Of a DNA stretch of 64,000 nt, positions 63,946-64,000 are shown piece by piece. Under the pieces are notes generated by a model, which saw nothing but the letters and a program-made list of their open reading frames with translations, was not told the DNA's origin and searched no databases. Both the position numbers and the translations under genes were made by a program. This DNA comes from Alphaproteobacteria bacterium (GTDB taxonomy: Bacteria; Pseudomonadota; Alphaproteobacteria; Micavibrionales; Micavibrionaceae), in assembly GCA_030424975.1 (NCBI GenBank), contig JAUHVY010000002.1, forward strand, positions 248,001 through 312,000, written 5' to 3'. Numbering within the stretch: position 1 is the stretch's first letter; the number at the start of each line of letters is the position of its first letter.

Positions 63946-64000
63946 TATCGCCTTCTGCCGGCTCCCGATCACGCAAGTGACCGGTGCGTTTTAAACACCA
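63938..64000 (-). CDS. rnpA: Probable ribonuclease P protein component, C-terminal end (partial)
   Basis: The minus-strand frame entering from the window edge ends LKRTGHLRDREPAEGDNG and stops at 63938, overlapping the yidD ATG by eight bases. rnpA is the usual gene directly before yidD, and a short coding overlap is common. Only about 20 residues are visible and none is diagnostic, so the name rests on position. Confidence 0.45.
   Translation of the reverse strand, partial: WCLKRTGHLRDREPAEGDNG

Noticed and set aside
1-64000. CRISPR array
   Set aside because: I saw no regularly spaced repeats and no cas genes anywhere in the window.

Overview
The window looks like the chromosome of an alphaproteobacterium. 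The evidence is gene order: a bifunctional Rel/SpoT gene, rpoZ and a LabA-like NYN gene lie together, and yidD, yidC and engB lie together with what is probably the rnpA end before them. leuA is also preceded by a Leu-rich leader peptide of the kind known from this class. Moderate base composition and a small prepilin-like protein would fit a Micavibrio-like lineage, but the sequence alone does not settle genus or order.

Regions 1-9508 and 43163-64000 are core chromosome. The left part holds rsh (cut by the window edge), rpoZ, an NYN nuclease-like gene, a family-5-like uracil-DNA glycosylase, an SMI1/KNR4 gene split by a frameshift, leuA with its attenuator, a Trm112-like gene, a CnoX-like thioredoxin-TPR gene, a YbaK/ProX deacylase and a pair of unknown small genes. 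The right part holds pcp, purT, glmS, glmU, a DUF3108 protein, a FemAB-like transferase, dapD, a stand-alone HD protein resembling an alarmone hydrolase, dapE, a PRC-barrel protein, truA-fmt-def, rmuC, a prepilin-like gene, engB, yidC and yidD.

Between them, at 9539-43162, sits an integrative mobilizable element of about 33.6 kb in the 3' half of a tRNA-Gly(GCC) gene. The intact tRNA is at the left. A 39-bp copy of its 3' part is at the right, followed by what looks like the tRNA's original terminator. The element carries a tyrosine integrase and an excisionase-like gene at the left, and a VirD4-like coupling protein, a VirD2/MOBP-type relaxase and a MobC-like protein further right. It has no type IV secretion channel genes, so it probably borrows a helper's.

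The cargo is mostly defence-like. An operon of hsdR-hsdM-hsdS continues into a Septu-like ATPase/HNH pair and an HrgA-like gene. Next comes an HpaII-type restriction-modification set with Vsr, several unknown genes including a possible effector/partner pair, and a cassette of tiny basic proteins with an ArfA-like member. A sigma-like/ImmA module is divergent from a ubiquitin-like operon (multiubiquitin, E2-like, JAB-E1 fusion, DUF6527).

The right end holds the most unusual locus. A DarT-like ADP-ribosyltransferase-fold gene overlaps a small P-loop kinase, which overlaps a second kinase fused to an adenylosuccinate-synthetase-like domain. That domain has Ser in place of the catalytic Asp, the signature of phage PurZ enzymes that make the 2-aminoadenine precursor. 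I see no phage structural genes and no CRISPR array.
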